64,000 bases of DNA from Altericroceibacterium xinjiangense (GTDB lineage Bacteria > Pseudomonadota > Alphaproteobacteria > Sphingomonadales > Sphingomonadaceae). The translations under genes and the position numbers were made by a program. The stretch covers positions 62,001 through 126,000 of the forward strand of contig NZ_RSEK01000006.1 in assembly GCF_003958635.1 (NCBI RefSeq), in the 5' to 3' direction. The notes below the pieces were generated by a model. It was not told the DNA's origin and ran no database searches. It saw only the letters and a list, made by a program, of their open reading frames with translations. Shown in pieces: positions 8,294 to 17,208 of the stretch (the stretch's first letter is position 1; each line of letters opens with the position of its first letter).

Positions 8294-8704
8294 ATGCGTG
8301 ATCCGCTTGCCCGATACCCCGGATATTCCCTCCGCCGCGCGGCTAACGCAATGTCTGCGGAACTCGCGGCGCGGCTGGCCGCTCTCGACTTGCGTCAGGC
8401 CGATGCATCCGCCCTGATGGTGATTGCTGCAAATCCTGGAATGACCGCCAGCGCCCTGGCGCGGCAGCTCGACATCCAGCGCGCCAACATGGTGCCCCTG
8501 CTCAACCGGCTGGAGGAAGCCGACCTGATCGGCCGCTCTCCGATCGACGGAAAATCCCGGGGCCTGGAGCTCACATCGGCGGGACGCGAGAAGTGCACTG
8601 CCGCGCAAAGCGTGATCGACGCGTTCGAGGCAGACATGATCGCTCGTATTCCGGAGCAGCATCGCGCACACTTGCTGCCTGCGCTCGACGCCCTCTGGCG
8701 ATAG
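8294..8704 (+). CDS. ferC: MarR-family regulator, FerC-like repressor of ferBA
   Basis: This is a 136-residue winged-helix protein. The helix-turn-helix is in [24 protein letters not shown] followed by the recognition segment [14 protein letters not shown], and the wing is in [20 protein letters not shown]. It is transcribed divergently from ferB across a 100-bp gap carrying direct repeats. In Sphingobium SYK-6 FerC is a MarR-type repressor of ferBA relieved by hydroxycinnamoyl-CoA, and position and size agree here. That the ligand is a CoA thioester is inferred from that homology. No clear ribosome site precedes ATG 8294; the next ATG (8351) would remove the first helix, so 8294 is kept. Confidence 0.8.
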   Translation: MRDPLARYPGYSLRRAANAMSAELAARLAALDLRQADASALMVIAANPGMTASALARQLDIQRANMVPLLNRLEEADLIGRSPIDGKSRGLELTSAGREKCTAAQSVIDAFEADMIARIPEQHRAHLLPALDALWR

Positions 8705-8751
8705 GCGAGCCAACGCTTTATGCCTTCTCTCGCCATGCAAGGGAGACAAGG

Positions 8752-10707
8752 GTGAAACAGGCGGTCTATCCGGTGCCGGAAGCTTGGGCGGAAAACGCCC
8801 TGATCGACGCGGACGCGTACGAGCGGAAGTATCGCCAGTCTATCGAGGATCCGGATGCCTTCTGGCGCGACGAAGCGCAGCGGATCGACTGGATCCGGCC
8901 TTTCTCGAGGGTCAAGGACACCAGCTTTCGGAAAGACGATTTCCGCATCCGGTGGTTTGAGGACGGCACGCTCAATCTCGCTGCCAACTGCCTCGATCGC
9001 CACCTTCAAACCCGCGGCGACCAGCCGGCGATTATCTGGGAGCCGGACAACCCCGGCCAACCCGGACGCACCCTTACCTATCGGCAGCTCCACGCGGAAA
9101 CCTGCCGCTTCGCCAATGCGCTGAAGGCAAGCGGGGTCCGGAAAGGAGATCGGGTAACGATCTACCTGCCGATGGTACCCGAAGCGGCGGTCGCGATGCT
9201 CGCCTGTGCGCGGATCGGGGCGATTCACTCGATCGTGTTCGCCGGGTTCTCCCCGGAAGCGCTCGGCGGCCGGATCGAGGACTGCGCGAGCGACCTCGTT
9301 ATCACCGCCGACGAAGGCCTGCGCGGCGGCAAGAGAATTCCGCTGAAGGCCAACGTAGATGAGGCGCTGGAACATCACGCGAAGGTCAGCCGCGTGATTG
9401 TACTGCGCCACACTGGTGCGGACGTGCCGATGAAGGCCGGACGCGACATCGATTGGGCGGACGCGGTGAAAGACCAGTCCCCCACGTGCGAACCAGAGGA
9501 AATGGGCGCCGAAGACCCGCTGTTTATCCTGTATACTTCGGGATCGACCGGCAAGCCCAAGGGCGTGCTGCACACCACCGGCGGTTATGCCGTGTGGACC
9601 GCCATGACGCACGAATACACGTTCGACTACCGGGCCCACGCGGACGGCACGCCGCCGGTCTACTGGTGCGCGGCGGACATCGGATGGATTACCGGCCACA
9701 GCTATGTCGTCTATGGCCCGCTGGCGAATGGAGGCATCAGCCTGATGTTCGAAGGCGTGCCGAACTTCCCCGATTTCTCCCGCTTCTGGCAAGTGGTGGA
9801 CAAGTACGGCGTGGAGATTTTCTATGCCGCGCCGACTGCCCTGCGCGCGTTAATGCGCGAGGGGAATGAATGGGTAAGGAACACCAGCCGCAAGACCCTG
9901 CGCCTGCTTGGCAGCGTGGGGGAGCCGATCAATCCCGAGGCATGGGAATGGTACTATCATGTGGTCGGGGACAGCCGCTGCCCGATCGTCGACACCTGGT
10001 GGCAGACCGAAACAGGCGGGCACATGATCACCCCCTTCCCCGGCGCCACGCCGCTGAAGCCGGGCAGCGCGGCCACGCCGATGTTCGGGGTCGTGCCGCA
10101 GATCGTCGACGGGGAAGGCCAGCTGCAGGAGGGCGCCTGTGAAGGCGCGCTGGTGATTGCCGACAGCTGGCCCGGCCAGATGCGCGGCGTCTATGGCGAC
10201 GATGAGCGGTTCTTCCAGACCTACTTCAGCACCTTCGAAGGCAAGTACTTCACGGGCGACGGCTGCCGGAGAGACAGCGACGGCTACTACTGGATTACCG
10301 GGCGGATCGATGACGTGCTGAATGTCTCGGGCCACCGGATGGGTACGGCGGAAATCGAAAGCGCGCTGGTCGCTCACGGAAAGGTGGCCGAAGCGGCGGT
10401 TGTCGGAATGCCGCACGACATCAAGGGACAAGGCATCTACTGTTACGTCACGCCGGTCTCGGGCGAGAACGGCAGCGAGGACTTGCGGGCAGAGCTGGTG
10501 AAGTGGGTGCGCCACGAAATCGGCCCGATCGCCTCGCCTGACGTGATCCAGTTCGCCCCTGCCCTTCCCAAGACCCGGTCCGGCAAGATCATGCGCCGTA
10601 TCCTGCGCAAGATCGCGGAGAACGACACGGGAAATCTGGGAGATACTTCCACCCTCGCCGACCCCGAAGTCGTGGATGACCTTCTGGCGAACCGTCCGCC
10701 GACATGA
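8752..10707 (+). CDS. acs: Acetyl-CoA synthetase (AMP-forming)
   Basis: This is a 651-residue AMP-forming ligase that makes acetyl-CoA from acetate, ATP and CoA. The P-loop [11 protein letters not shown] begins at residue 261, the acetate-pocket signature [10 protein letters not shown] is intact with its specificity tryptophan, and the regulatory lysine that is acetylated in this family is Lys612 in [10 protein letters not shown]. Full family length is reached from GTG 8752, which has AGGGAG upstream (8740-8745); an upstream extension of the frame has no ribosome site. It lies 47 bp after ferC, before ligAB. It may recover acetate produced by side-chain removal; propionate is also a usual secondary substrate. 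Post-translational control by acetylation of Lys612 is likely by homology. Confidence 0.93.
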   Translation: MKQAVYPVPEAWAENALIDADAYERKYRQSIEDPDAFWRDEAQRIDWIRPFSRVKDTSFRKDDFRIRWFEDGTLNLAANCLDRHLQTRGDQPAIIWEPDNPGQPGRTLTYRQLHAETCRFANALKASGVRKGDRVTIYLPMVPEAAVAMLACARIGAIHSIVFAGFSPEALGGRIEDCASDLVITADEGLRGGKRIPLKANVDEALEHHAKVSRVIVLRHTGADVPMKAGRDIDWADAVKDQSPTCEPEEMGAEDPLFILYTSGSTGKPKGVLHTTGGYAVWTAMTHEYTFDYRAHADGTPPVYWCAADIGWITGHSYVVYGPLANGGISLMFEGVPNFPDFSRFWQVVDKYGVEIFYAAPTALRALMREGNEWVRNTSRKTLRLLGSVGEPINPEAWEWYYHVVGDSRCPIVDTWWQTETGGHMITPFPGATPLKPGSAATPMFGVVPQIVDGEGQLQEGACEGALVIADSWPGQMRGVYGDDERFFQTYFSTFEGKYFTGDGCRRDSDGYYWITGRIDDVLNVSGHRMGTAEIESALVAHGKVAEAAVVGMPHDIKGQGIYCYVTPVSGENGSEDLRAELVKWVRHEIGPIASPDVIQFAPALPKTRSGKIMRRILRKIAENDTGNLGDTSTLADPEVVDDLLANRPPT

Positions 10708-10758
10708 ACGCGGCGGGAAGACTTTGCAGGCGGGCGATCGTCTGATAGGCGCCCGCCC

Positions 10759-12032
<1,274 letters not shown>

Positions 12033-12062
12033 CCCGGAGCCGCTCCGCAGGCGAATGAGTCA

Positions 12063-12102
12063 GCGCCCTCCCGAACTCCCATCCGGCGGCTCGGGAGGGC
12101 GC
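12063..12102. terminator. Bidirectional terminator after ligB
   Basis: GCGCCCTCCCGA (12063-12074) is perfectly complementary to TCGGGAGGGCGC (12091-12102), giving a 12-bp GC-rich stem with a 16-nt loop in the 72-bp gap between two convergent genes. No long T tract. Confidence 0.8.
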
Positions 12103-12104
12103 GC

Positions 12105-12611
12105 TTACAGAACCCGGCTGTCGTAGGCCCATTGCAACAGCGCCTGACGCTGCTTCGGCCGACAGAACGGATCGCCCGGCTCGCAGTATCGTTCGACTTG
12201 CGCGGCGTGGCGCCGGAAGGATCGCCAGCGGCCGATCTGGCGCTTGTCCTCGCCCGGCATTCTCCGGCCGGAGTAGTATCGGCAGTACCACTGGAACCAG
12301 CCCCGCGGATCGTCGGGGTGAAGCCACCCCTTGGCTTGCCACACCGTCAGGGGCGTGCTGGCGCGGACCCCAAAGTAATTGAGCGAACAATCCGCAGGCC
12401 CGGCTGCCAGTTTGGCGTTGTCAAACCAGCTGGCGGGGAATTCATCCCGGCAATCGGTCATGTACTTGCCGCAGAAGATCCCCAGCTCCAGCGCTTCAGC
12501 CGGGGTTAGATCGGGTGTGAACCCGGGATCGAAGTCCTGACCGAACGGAGCCGTGCGTTCGTAGGTGTACCCCTGCTGCATGCGGTCGTTGACGACCATT
12601 TGAACGCCCAT
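12105..12611 (-). CDS. Conserved hypothetical protein, Trp/Cys/Arg-rich
   Basis: This is a 168-residue soluble protein of a widespread but unnamed family that I recognise by its C-terminal pattern: WFQWYCRYYSGRRMPGEDK, then RW..FRRHAAQV and CRPKQRQALLQWAYD. No catalytic motif is evident. Conserved cysteines at FCGKYMTDC, QWYC and YC...FC could bind metal or form disulfides, though no signal peptide is present. ATG 12611 is preferred to GTG 12617 because AAGGTG lies 7 bases upstream. It is the last gene of a minus-strand group behind two membrane proteins, from which it is separated by a 29-bp palindrome. Function unknown. Confidence 0.7.
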   Translation of the reverse strand: MGVQMVVNDRMQQGYTYERTAPFGQDFDPGFTPDLTPAEALELGIFCGKYMTDCRDEFPASWFDNAKLAAGPADCSLNYFGVRASTPLTVWQAKGWLHPDDPRGWFQWYCRYYSGRRMPGEDKRQIGRWRSFRRHAAQVERYCEPGDPFCRPKQRQALLQWAYDSRVL

Positions 12612-12625
12612 ATCCACTCACCTTG

Positions 12626-12654
12626 CACCGGAGCTCCGGACCGGAGCTCCGGTG
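12626..12654. repeat. 29-bp intercistronic palindrome built of two self-complementary 12-mers
   Basis: ACCGGAGCTCCGG occurs twice in tandem (12627-12639 and 12640-12652). Each contains the palindrome CCGGAGCTCCGG, and the whole stretch 12626-12654 is itself a perfect palindrome around A12640. It fills most of the gap between two co-directional minus-strand genes and would fold strongly in the mRNA. Confidence 0.75.
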
Positions 12655-12661
12655 AGCGGTA

Positions 12662-13165
12662 TCAGACATAGACCCCAAGAGTGAAGCCGACGACCCGGCC
12701 GCAGAACACCACGAAAATCCAGAAGGCGAGCGAAAGCCCTCCCGCGGCGCGGGCGGAAACCGGGATGGCGGCCGTAGAATCCCAGTTCGCGACCGTGCGC
12801 CAGGTCGACAAGTGGAAGAACAGCATGTTCAATCCGGCGAGCGTCAGCAGCGCCATCTTCCACTGGAAATACGGGTTGATGATGTAGGATTCGGCTCGGC
12901 TGATGAACAGCAGCAGCCCCGTTATTGCCGCGAGCGCGAACGCCGCCCAGGTCCAGCGCAGCATGTCCCGCGACAACTCCGTCACGGCGCGGTCGCGAAA
13001 CGCCCAGCCGAGCAGCCGCAAGTCCATGATCGCGATCGAGCCGACCACGGTGACGATCGCGATTACGTGGATGGACTCGATCGTCGGGAAAACCCAGGCG
13101 GAAGCGGAGATGTAGTCTCCCAGTGCAGAGGACTGGAGCCACTGTGCGATGGTTGTCGGATTCAT
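12662..13165 (-). CDS. Four-helix integral membrane protein (DUF6644-like), copy 2
   Basis: This is a 167-residue protein with four predicted membrane helices. Its start is ATG 13165 behind GGGAGAG; a longer reading of the frame has no ribosome site. It is clearly related to the upstream gene at 13179-13724: both have W...FP/IP, then a histidine-bearing helix (IESIHVIAIV here, LQSLHILAIA there), then a DLRLLG/NLRILG turn and a WTWAA segment. Another histidine, MLFFHLSTW, lies at the third helix. Paired membrane histidines could ligate haem, but that is inference. It lies 13 bp from the upstream copy, so they probably form a heterodimer or a co-expressed pair. No function is assigned. Confidence 0.75.
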   Translation of the reverse strand: MNPTTIAQWLQSSALGDYISASAWVFPTIESIHVIAIVTVVGSIAIMDLRLLGWAFRDRAVTELSRDMLRWTWAAFALAAITGLLLFISRAESYIINPYFQWKMALLTLAGLNMLFFHLSTWRTVANWDSTAAIPVSARAAGGLSLAFWIFVVFCGRVVGFTLGVYV

Positions 13166-13178
13166 TGTCTCTCCCCTC

Positions 13179-13724
13179 TCAGACAGGCGCGTAGGCGATC
13201 CAGCGCCCGGCAAAGATGATCCCGCACCACAGGACGATGATCGCGGCCGCTCCGGCCCGCATCGGCAGCGCCCCGCCGTCGGCCGTGGCCCAGCTTCCTT
13301 CATTGCGGCGCGCAGCGATCTGGAACACGATGCCGAGCACGATCAGCCCCACGACCAGAGCAAGCTTGATCCAGAACATCGGATTCATCATCTCGCGCAC
13401 GGGTTCGGCGATCACCAGCCCCAGCCCGGTGATCGTCAGCATGCCGAGGGCGGCCCAGGTCCAGGGCAGGTAGCGGGTCACTGTCCGGCCAAGGCTCTGG
13501 CCTTCTCCCCCGATGCCGAGGATGCGCAGGTTGATCATCAGCGCGGAGACGAAAGCCGCGGCGATGGCCAGGATGTGCAGGCTCTGAAGGATCGGGATCG
13601 CCAGGAAGTTGGCGCCCATCCACAAGCTCAACGGCTGGTCCCCGATCCACAGGGACAACTCCGGGACCGGACTGTTTCGGATCCATTCGCCGAGATAAAG
13701 CAAGACTTCGATAAAACTGGGCAT
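13179..13724 (-). CDS. Four-helix integral membrane protein (DUF6644-like), copy 1
   Basis: This is a 181-residue membrane protein with four predicted helices, the first gene of the minus-strand trio. The second helix carries a histidine (ILQSLHILAIAAAF) at the position matched in the neighbouring copy. WTWAALGMLTITGLGLVIAEP and ALPMRAGAAAIIVLWCGIIF form later segments. A purine-rich GAAAGGGGGAAGGGGAA leader precedes ATG 13724. A perfect FNR/FixK-type box lies at 13814-13827, placed about 41.5 bp before a plausible start site, so expression may follow oxygen limitation. The families are annotated only as domains of unknown function in sphingomonads. A respiratory or haem role is speculative. 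Confidence 0.75.
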   Translation of the reverse strand: MPSFIEVLLYLGEWIRNSPVPELSLWIGDQPLSLWMGANFLAIPILQSLHILAIAAAFVSALMINLRILGIGGEGQSLGRTVTRYLPWTWAALGMLTITGLGLVIAEPVREMMNPMFWIKLALVVGLIVLGIVFQIAARRNEGSWATADGGALPMRAGAAAIIVLWCGIIFAGRWIAYAPV

Positions 13725-13813
13725 TTCCCCTTCCCCCTTTCGACGCAGGGCAGCGGCTGCAAAGCCGCACGCCTGCCGCGCGCCAGACTACGCGCTGGAG
13801 GGAGGTGCGGGCT

Positions 13814-13827
13814 TTGATCGGGATCAA
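13814..13827 (-). promoter_or_regulatory. FNR/FixK-type box (TTGAT-N4-ATCAA)
   Basis: TTGATCGGGATCAA matches the CRP/FNR-family anaerobox exactly, and the dyad extends one base each side (13813-13828). Its centre is about 42 bp from the start site predicted by the minus-strand TAGTCT at 13790-13785, the class II spacing. The target would be the membrane-protein operon beginning at 13724. Confidence 0.65.
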
Positions 13828-13977
13828 ACTCCGTTGACTTCGTCCGACTTTTCCGGACATGCGCCGGGACCCTGGCGAGCCAGGGGATCGCGGTGTTCGG
13901 CGGCAGCGCGGTTCACGCCTGCCTTGAAGGCGAGCGCGTCGCTTGCGAAGAGGGCACGTCCCGCACGGGAGGCACGA

Positions 13978-13998
13978 GTCCGGCGTTGCGCGCCGGAC
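13978..13998 (-). terminator. Hairpin after the decarboxylase gene
   Basis: GTCCGGCG (13978-13985) pairs perfectly with CGCCGGAC (13991-13998) around a 5-nt loop, 26 bp past the stop of the minus-strand gene ending at 14024. No T tract follows, so termination is likely but weakly supported. Confidence 0.5.
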
Positions 13999-14023
13999 CC
14001 GTTAATGAGCGCTCAGGGCGTAG

Positions 14024-15064
14024 TTACCCCGCAGGATCGATATGGAATATCCGCTCCGCGTTTCCGTGGCAGAGCGCGTGGCGTTCCTCATCGGTGCACT
14101 GGAAGGTGTCGATGAACTCCACTGCCGGTTTCACCGGCTGGTAGGGATAGTCGATCGCCCACATGACATTTTCGATCCCCAGCCGGTCAATCGTGTAGCG
14201 CAAGGCCAGCGGATCTTCGACGCCGCTGGTCGTGACCGCGAAGTTGCGGCGGAAGTATTCCTCCATCGTCAGCTCCGTCTTGCCGGCACGGCCGACCTTC
14301 TGGGCGCGGCTGTTCATGAAGGTGATCCGCCAGATCCAGAAAGGCACCGCCTCGCCCATATGGCCGATCACGATCTTCAGTCTGGGGAACCGGTCGAACA
14401 CCCCGGCAGCCATCATCCGCACCACGTGGGTGCCCACTTCCACGCCATAGCCCCACATCGCGCTGTCCATCCCGTTGTCGCGTAGCGGGTCCTTCAGTCC
14501 ATCGGACGGCGCACGCGGGTGGATGTAGATCGGACGGTCCATCGCCTCCGCCGCTTCCAGGATCGGCCAGAACTTCGGATCGTCGAGGTACTCGGAATTG
14601 GTGTGGCTGTTGATCATGAAGCCGTTGAGCTTCAGATCGTTGATCGCCCGCTCCATTTCCTTTGCCGCGCGTTTCGGGCTGTGCGGAGCCATGCTGGCCA
14701 GCCCGGTAAAGCGCTTGGGATACTTGCGGCACAATTCGGCCAGCCGGTCATTGGCGAGGATCGACAGATCGTGCGCGGTATCGGCGTCGAACATCTGCAC
14801 GCCCGGCGCCGTCAGCGCGAGCAACTGCATGTCCACTCCGTGTTCGTCCATCAGCCGCAGGCGCTGCCCTTCGGCATCGAGCAGGCCTTCAATGAAGTTG
14901 CTTTTCGCATAGCCGGTAGTGTCGTTTTCCGCGTCGTAGACCCCGGCGACGAGCAGCTTGTCGAGGCTTTGCGACGGGCCGCGGGCGACCTTGCGCAGTT
15001 CCTCGGCTACTTCGGGGATCGACCATGCTTCTTCGGTGGCGATCTTGCGGATGTGTCCGGCCAT
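14024..15064 (-). CDS. Amidohydrolase-family aromatic acid decarboxylase, LigW-like
   Basis: This is a 346-residue metal-dependent TIM-barrel protein of the ACMSD-like amidohydrolase family. It resembles 5-carboxyvanillate decarboxylase LigW and the gamma-resorcylate/2,3-dihydroxybenzoate decarboxylases. Metal-site residues are Glu11/Glu12 (IATEEAW), His182 (IYIHPRAP), His235 (VIGHMGEAVPFW) and Asp305 (WAIDYPYQ), all matching LigW positions. SHTNSEYLDDPKF and DSAMWGYGVEVGTH are further shared signatures. Non-oxidative removal of a ring carboxylate is therefore expected; which acid is used is not readable. The LigJ hydratase and LigY hydrolase types can be set aside because they begin MIIDCHGH. 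The start has AGGAGAGG upstream, and the gene is divergent from an AraC regulator. Confidence 0.8.
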   Translation of the reverse strand: MAGHIRKIATEEAWSIPEVAEELRKVARGPSQSLDKLLVAGVYDAENDTTGYAKSNFIEGLLDAEGQRLRLMDEHGVDMQLLALTAPGVQMFDADTAHDLSILANDRLAELCRKYPKRFTGLASMAPHSPKRAAKEMERAINDLKLNGFMINSHTNSEYLDDPKFWPILEAAEAMDRPIYIHPRAPSDGLKDPLRDNGMDSAMWGYGVEVGTHVVRMMAAGVFDRFPRLKIVIGHMGEAVPFWIWRITFMNSRAQKVGRAGKTELTMEEYFRRNFAVTTSGVEDPLALRYTIDRLGIENVMWAIDYPYQPVKPAVEFIDTFQCTDEERHALCHGNAERIFHIDPAG

Positions 15065-15194
15065 GTGGGTCCTCTCCTGTTATTATTGTGCCAAGCTTAA
15101 CGGGAGAACAGGCTGCGGCAACGGGGAAGCGCTTCAGCGCATCAGGTAAAGAAGTTCTGGCCCCCTGCCCTCGTGCACCGTACAACCGTTCACT

Positions 15195-16166
15195 ATGGAA
15201 CAGCTTCGCGCCGCCCAGGACAGCAGCTGGAGTTCGACCGGGCTTTCCCGGGGCGATGCCATTGCCCAGTGGCAGAGCTGGGCGGCCAGCACGATCGCGC
15301 CGATCGATGTCTGCGTGTTCGATGCGGACAGCTTCGCCGCGCGCTGGAGCAGCCACGGCATCGGGCAGCTGCGCCTGCTGCGGCTGAATGCTCCGGCGCA
15401 GCGCGTGGTTCACTGCGGCAGCGGATCGGGCAAGGCGGCGCCTTCGATCCAGCTCGTCTATGCCCGGCGCGGGTCGCTGAAGACCCGGGTGGCGGGCAAG
15501 CGCTTCACCGTGAACCCGGGCGAGTTCGTGCTGCTGGACAACACGCGCTTCTACCAGATGGAAATGGACACCGCTCATGAGGCGGTGGACCTGATGATGC
15601 CGCTTGGATGGCTTGACCGCTACCTGCCCGATCCCGGCGCCCTGCTTGGCCGCGCTGTCACCGCGCGGGAAGGTTGGGGGGCGCCGCTCGGCAGCTTGCT
15701 GGAAACCATCGTGGAGGGGATCGAGGACACTCCCCTGCCCCGTCCGATGATCGCGGAGCAAGTCGGCACCTTGCTGACGCTGGCGACCGGCTTCCACGAA
15801 GCGGCAGACGAATGCCGGCTCGCCAACCGGCACAGGGGCCAACTGGCCCGGCAGATACTGCGCCGGATTGAGAGCGACTTTGCCGATACCACGCTGACGC
15901 CGGAAGCGGTTGCAGCCGATCTGGGATTGTCGAAGCGCTACCTGCAGACCCTGCTGGCGGGCAGCGGAACCAGCTTCGTGCAGGAACTGAATACCACGCG
16001 GCTCGATCGCGCAAGCGACACGCTGACCGATCCGCGTGCGAGCGGGCTGTCCGTGAGCGAGATCGCCTATCGTTGCGGCTTTCTGGATCCCGGATACTTC
16101 ACGCGCCTGTTCCGCAAGCGTTTCGGGGTGAGCCCAAGCCAGTGGCGGGCCGGCCAGGTACGATGA
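15195..16166 (+). CDS. AraC-family transcriptional regulator
   Basis: This is a 323-residue regulator with an N-terminal cupin-like ligand domain (about residues 30-190, including QLVYARRGSLKTRVAGK and NPGEFVLLDN) and a C-terminal double helix-turn-helix. The first is LTPEAVAADLGLSKRYLQTLL; the second is SVSEIAYRCGFLDPGYFTRLFRKRFG, ending SPSQWR, the usual AraC finish. It is of the AraC_binding_2 type common in aromatic catabolism. It diverges from the LigW-like decarboxylase with 130 bp between the starts, so it most likely controls that gene. The gap carries the inverted repeat CCTGTT/AACAGG at 15076-15081 and 15107-15112. Effector unknown. Confidence 0.88.
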   Translation: MEQLRAAQDSSWSSTGLSRGDAIAQWQSWAASTIAPIDVCVFDADSFAARWSSHGIGQLRLLRLNAPAQRVVHCGSGSGKAAPSIQLVYARRGSLKTRVAGKRFTVNPGEFVLLDNTRFYQMEMDTAHEAVDLMMPLGWLDRYLPDPGALLGRAVTAREGWGAPLGSLLETIVEGIEDTPLPRPMIAEQVGTLLTLATGFHEAADECRLANRHRGQLARQILRRIESDFADTTLTPEAVAADLGLSKRYLQTLLAGSGTSFVQELNTTRLDRASDTLTDPRASGLSVSEIAYRCGFLDPGYFTRLFRKRFGVSPSQWRAGQVR

Positions 16167-16176
16167 GGGCCTGCGG

Positions 16177-16275
16177 TTAGAGAAACCCGAGCAGGGCCAG
16201 CAGGATAAAGGTGCCGATTGCCGTGACGAGCAAGGAGCCGAGGCAACCGAAGCGATTGGAAAAGAAAAAGAACAT
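16177..16275 (-). CDS. Tiny membrane protein, 32 residues, sphingomonad type
   Basis: This is a 32-residue single-pass membrane protein beginning MFFFFSNRFGCLGS and ending in a hydrophobic segment (about 18 residues) closing LLGFL. I recognise this form (four phenylalanines, SNR.GC, C-terminal LLALLGFL) as a recurrent short open frame in sphingomonad genomes. The start is ATG 16275, with AAGGCGG upstream on the minus strand. The longer frame reading back to 16401 has no ribosome site and an unlike composition. It lies between the AraC gene and the stress-protein gene, divergent from the latter. Function unknown. Confidence 0.6.
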   Translation of the reverse strand: MFFFFSNRFGCLGSLLVTAIGTFILLALLGFL

Positions 16276-16434
16276 TCGTCCGCCTTGTACTGGCCTTACG
16301 CGGTTGCGCGACAGGCGCGTGAGGGGTTCCGGAAGTGAACGGCGGTCCCCCGCGCCTGTTCCGCAGCCCGGGATTGTGGCGGCTGCGTGCTGGCGGACCA
16401 ATCCTTCGGGCTAGCGTATTCCCATCCGGTTCTT

Positions 16435-16459
16435 GGAACGAAAACGCCGCGCCAGCCTT
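16435..16459 (+). promoter_or_regulatory. EcfG-like stress promoter motif
   Basis: GGAAC (16435-16439), 16 bases, then CCTT (16456-16459): one mismatch to the EcfG consensus GGAAC-N16-CGTT. It lies 30 bp before the ATG of a general-stress-type gene. Confidence 0.4.
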
Positions 16460-16489
16460 GCTTTGCCAGAACATCAAATGGAGAAAAGC

Positions 16490-16993
16490 ATGACTATTTC
16501 GGCCTTGTTCGATACTCAGGAAGAAGCCCGCCGCGCCGTGGAAGAACTGCGGGCAGCCGGGGTTCCCGACCGCGACCTCTCCGTTATCGCTCGCGATCCG
16601 AGCTGGCGGGAAGACACCCAGGTTACCGACGACGATCATACGAACCTGCTCCGGGGCATCCTCGGCGGGGGCGCGCTCGGCGCGGGACTGGGCGTCGCGG
16701 CGCTTGCAATTCCCGGCGTTGGTCCGTTCATTGCGGCTGGCACGATCGCTGCGACAGCCACTCCTGCCGCGATGGCTGTTGGCGGAGCCGTCGGCGCCGC
16801 AGCGGGAACCATGAACGAAGCGCTGAAGGATCACGGCGTCAGCGATGCGGACGCGGACTACTATAGCGATCGGATCCGCAACGGCGGCGTGTTCGTGTCG
16901 GTGGATGCCAACGGCGCGCAGGATCGCCAGCTGGTGGAGGAAATCTTTTACCGGAACGGCGGCCACAACTCGACGCGCGCCAGCACGATCTAA
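16490..16993 (+). CDS. General stress protein (YflT/17M-like domain) with glycine-rich membrane segment
   Basis: This is a 167-residue protein. The first 50 residues have the general-stress-protein 17M fold pattern (SALFDTQEEARRAVEELRAAG, then DLSVIARD). The middle is a long Gly/Ala-rich hydrophobic stretch (GILGGGALGAGLGVAALAI onward), probably membrane-inserted. The tail is acidic with HGVSDADADYYSDRI and a conserved VSVDA segment. Such proteins are induced by general stress in many bacteria; biochemical role unknown. Start ATG 16490 has GGAG at 16480-16483; an upstream in-frame ATG at 16478 is less well placed. The promoter motif at 16435-16459 supports stress control, and a clear terminator follows. 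Confidence 0.75.
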   Translation: MTISALFDTQEEARRAVEELRAAGVPDRDLSVIARDPSWREDTQVTDDDHTNLLRGILGGGALGAGLGVAALAIPGVGPFIAAGTIAATATPAAMAVGGAVGAAAGTMNEALKDHGVSDADADYYSDRIRNGGVFVSVDANGAQDRQLVEEIFYRNGGHNSTRASTI

Positions 16994-17016
16994 ACCTCTA
17001 AAAAATGTAGACCTTA

Positions 17017-17051
17017 AAAGGGGAGCCCGCCTGTCGGCGCGGCTCCCCTTT
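17017..17051 (+). terminator. Rho-independent terminator
   Basis: AAAGGGGAGCC (17017-17027) is perfectly complementary to GGCTCCCCTTT (17041-17051); the 13-nt loop can pair further (CGCC/GGCG). It closes the stress-protein gene and insulates the acv operon. Confidence 0.82.
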
Positions 17052-17208
17052 CGCTGTCGCGCCTCCTGCCGGTGCATTGCGCGTTTGTCCCAACCGCCGT
17101 GCGCGGAAATCCTTCGCTGTCGCTGATTGCCGCGCTAGAACACCTTCAACGAAATTCCGTCGACAGACGCCATCAACTGGCGCGCGCGGGACTTCATGGA
17201 GAGATGCG

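Larger units (their letters stand above)
13725..14023. other. 299-bp intergenic region with promoter and hairpins
   Basis: No gene is seen here. The stretch holds a hairpin GCGGCT-GCAA-AGCCGC (13753-13768), a candidate -10 (TAGTCT, minus strand, 13790-13785), an FNR/FixK-type box (13814-13827) and an 8-bp hairpin (13978-13998) after the downstream decarboxylase gene. Confidence 0.6.

Noticed and set aside
13753-13768. Hairpin GCGGCT-GCAA-AGCCGC taken as a terminator.
   Set aside because: It lies in the presumed leader of the membrane-protein operon and has no T tract on either strand, so it is only noted as part of the intergenic region.
14024-15064. 4-oxalomesaconate hydratase (LigJ) or C-C hydrolase (LigY), which would extend the ligAB pathway.
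   Set aside because: Those proteins begin with an IDCHGH metal motif. This one has TEEAW, IHPRAP and AIDYPYQ as in LigW-type decarboxylases.
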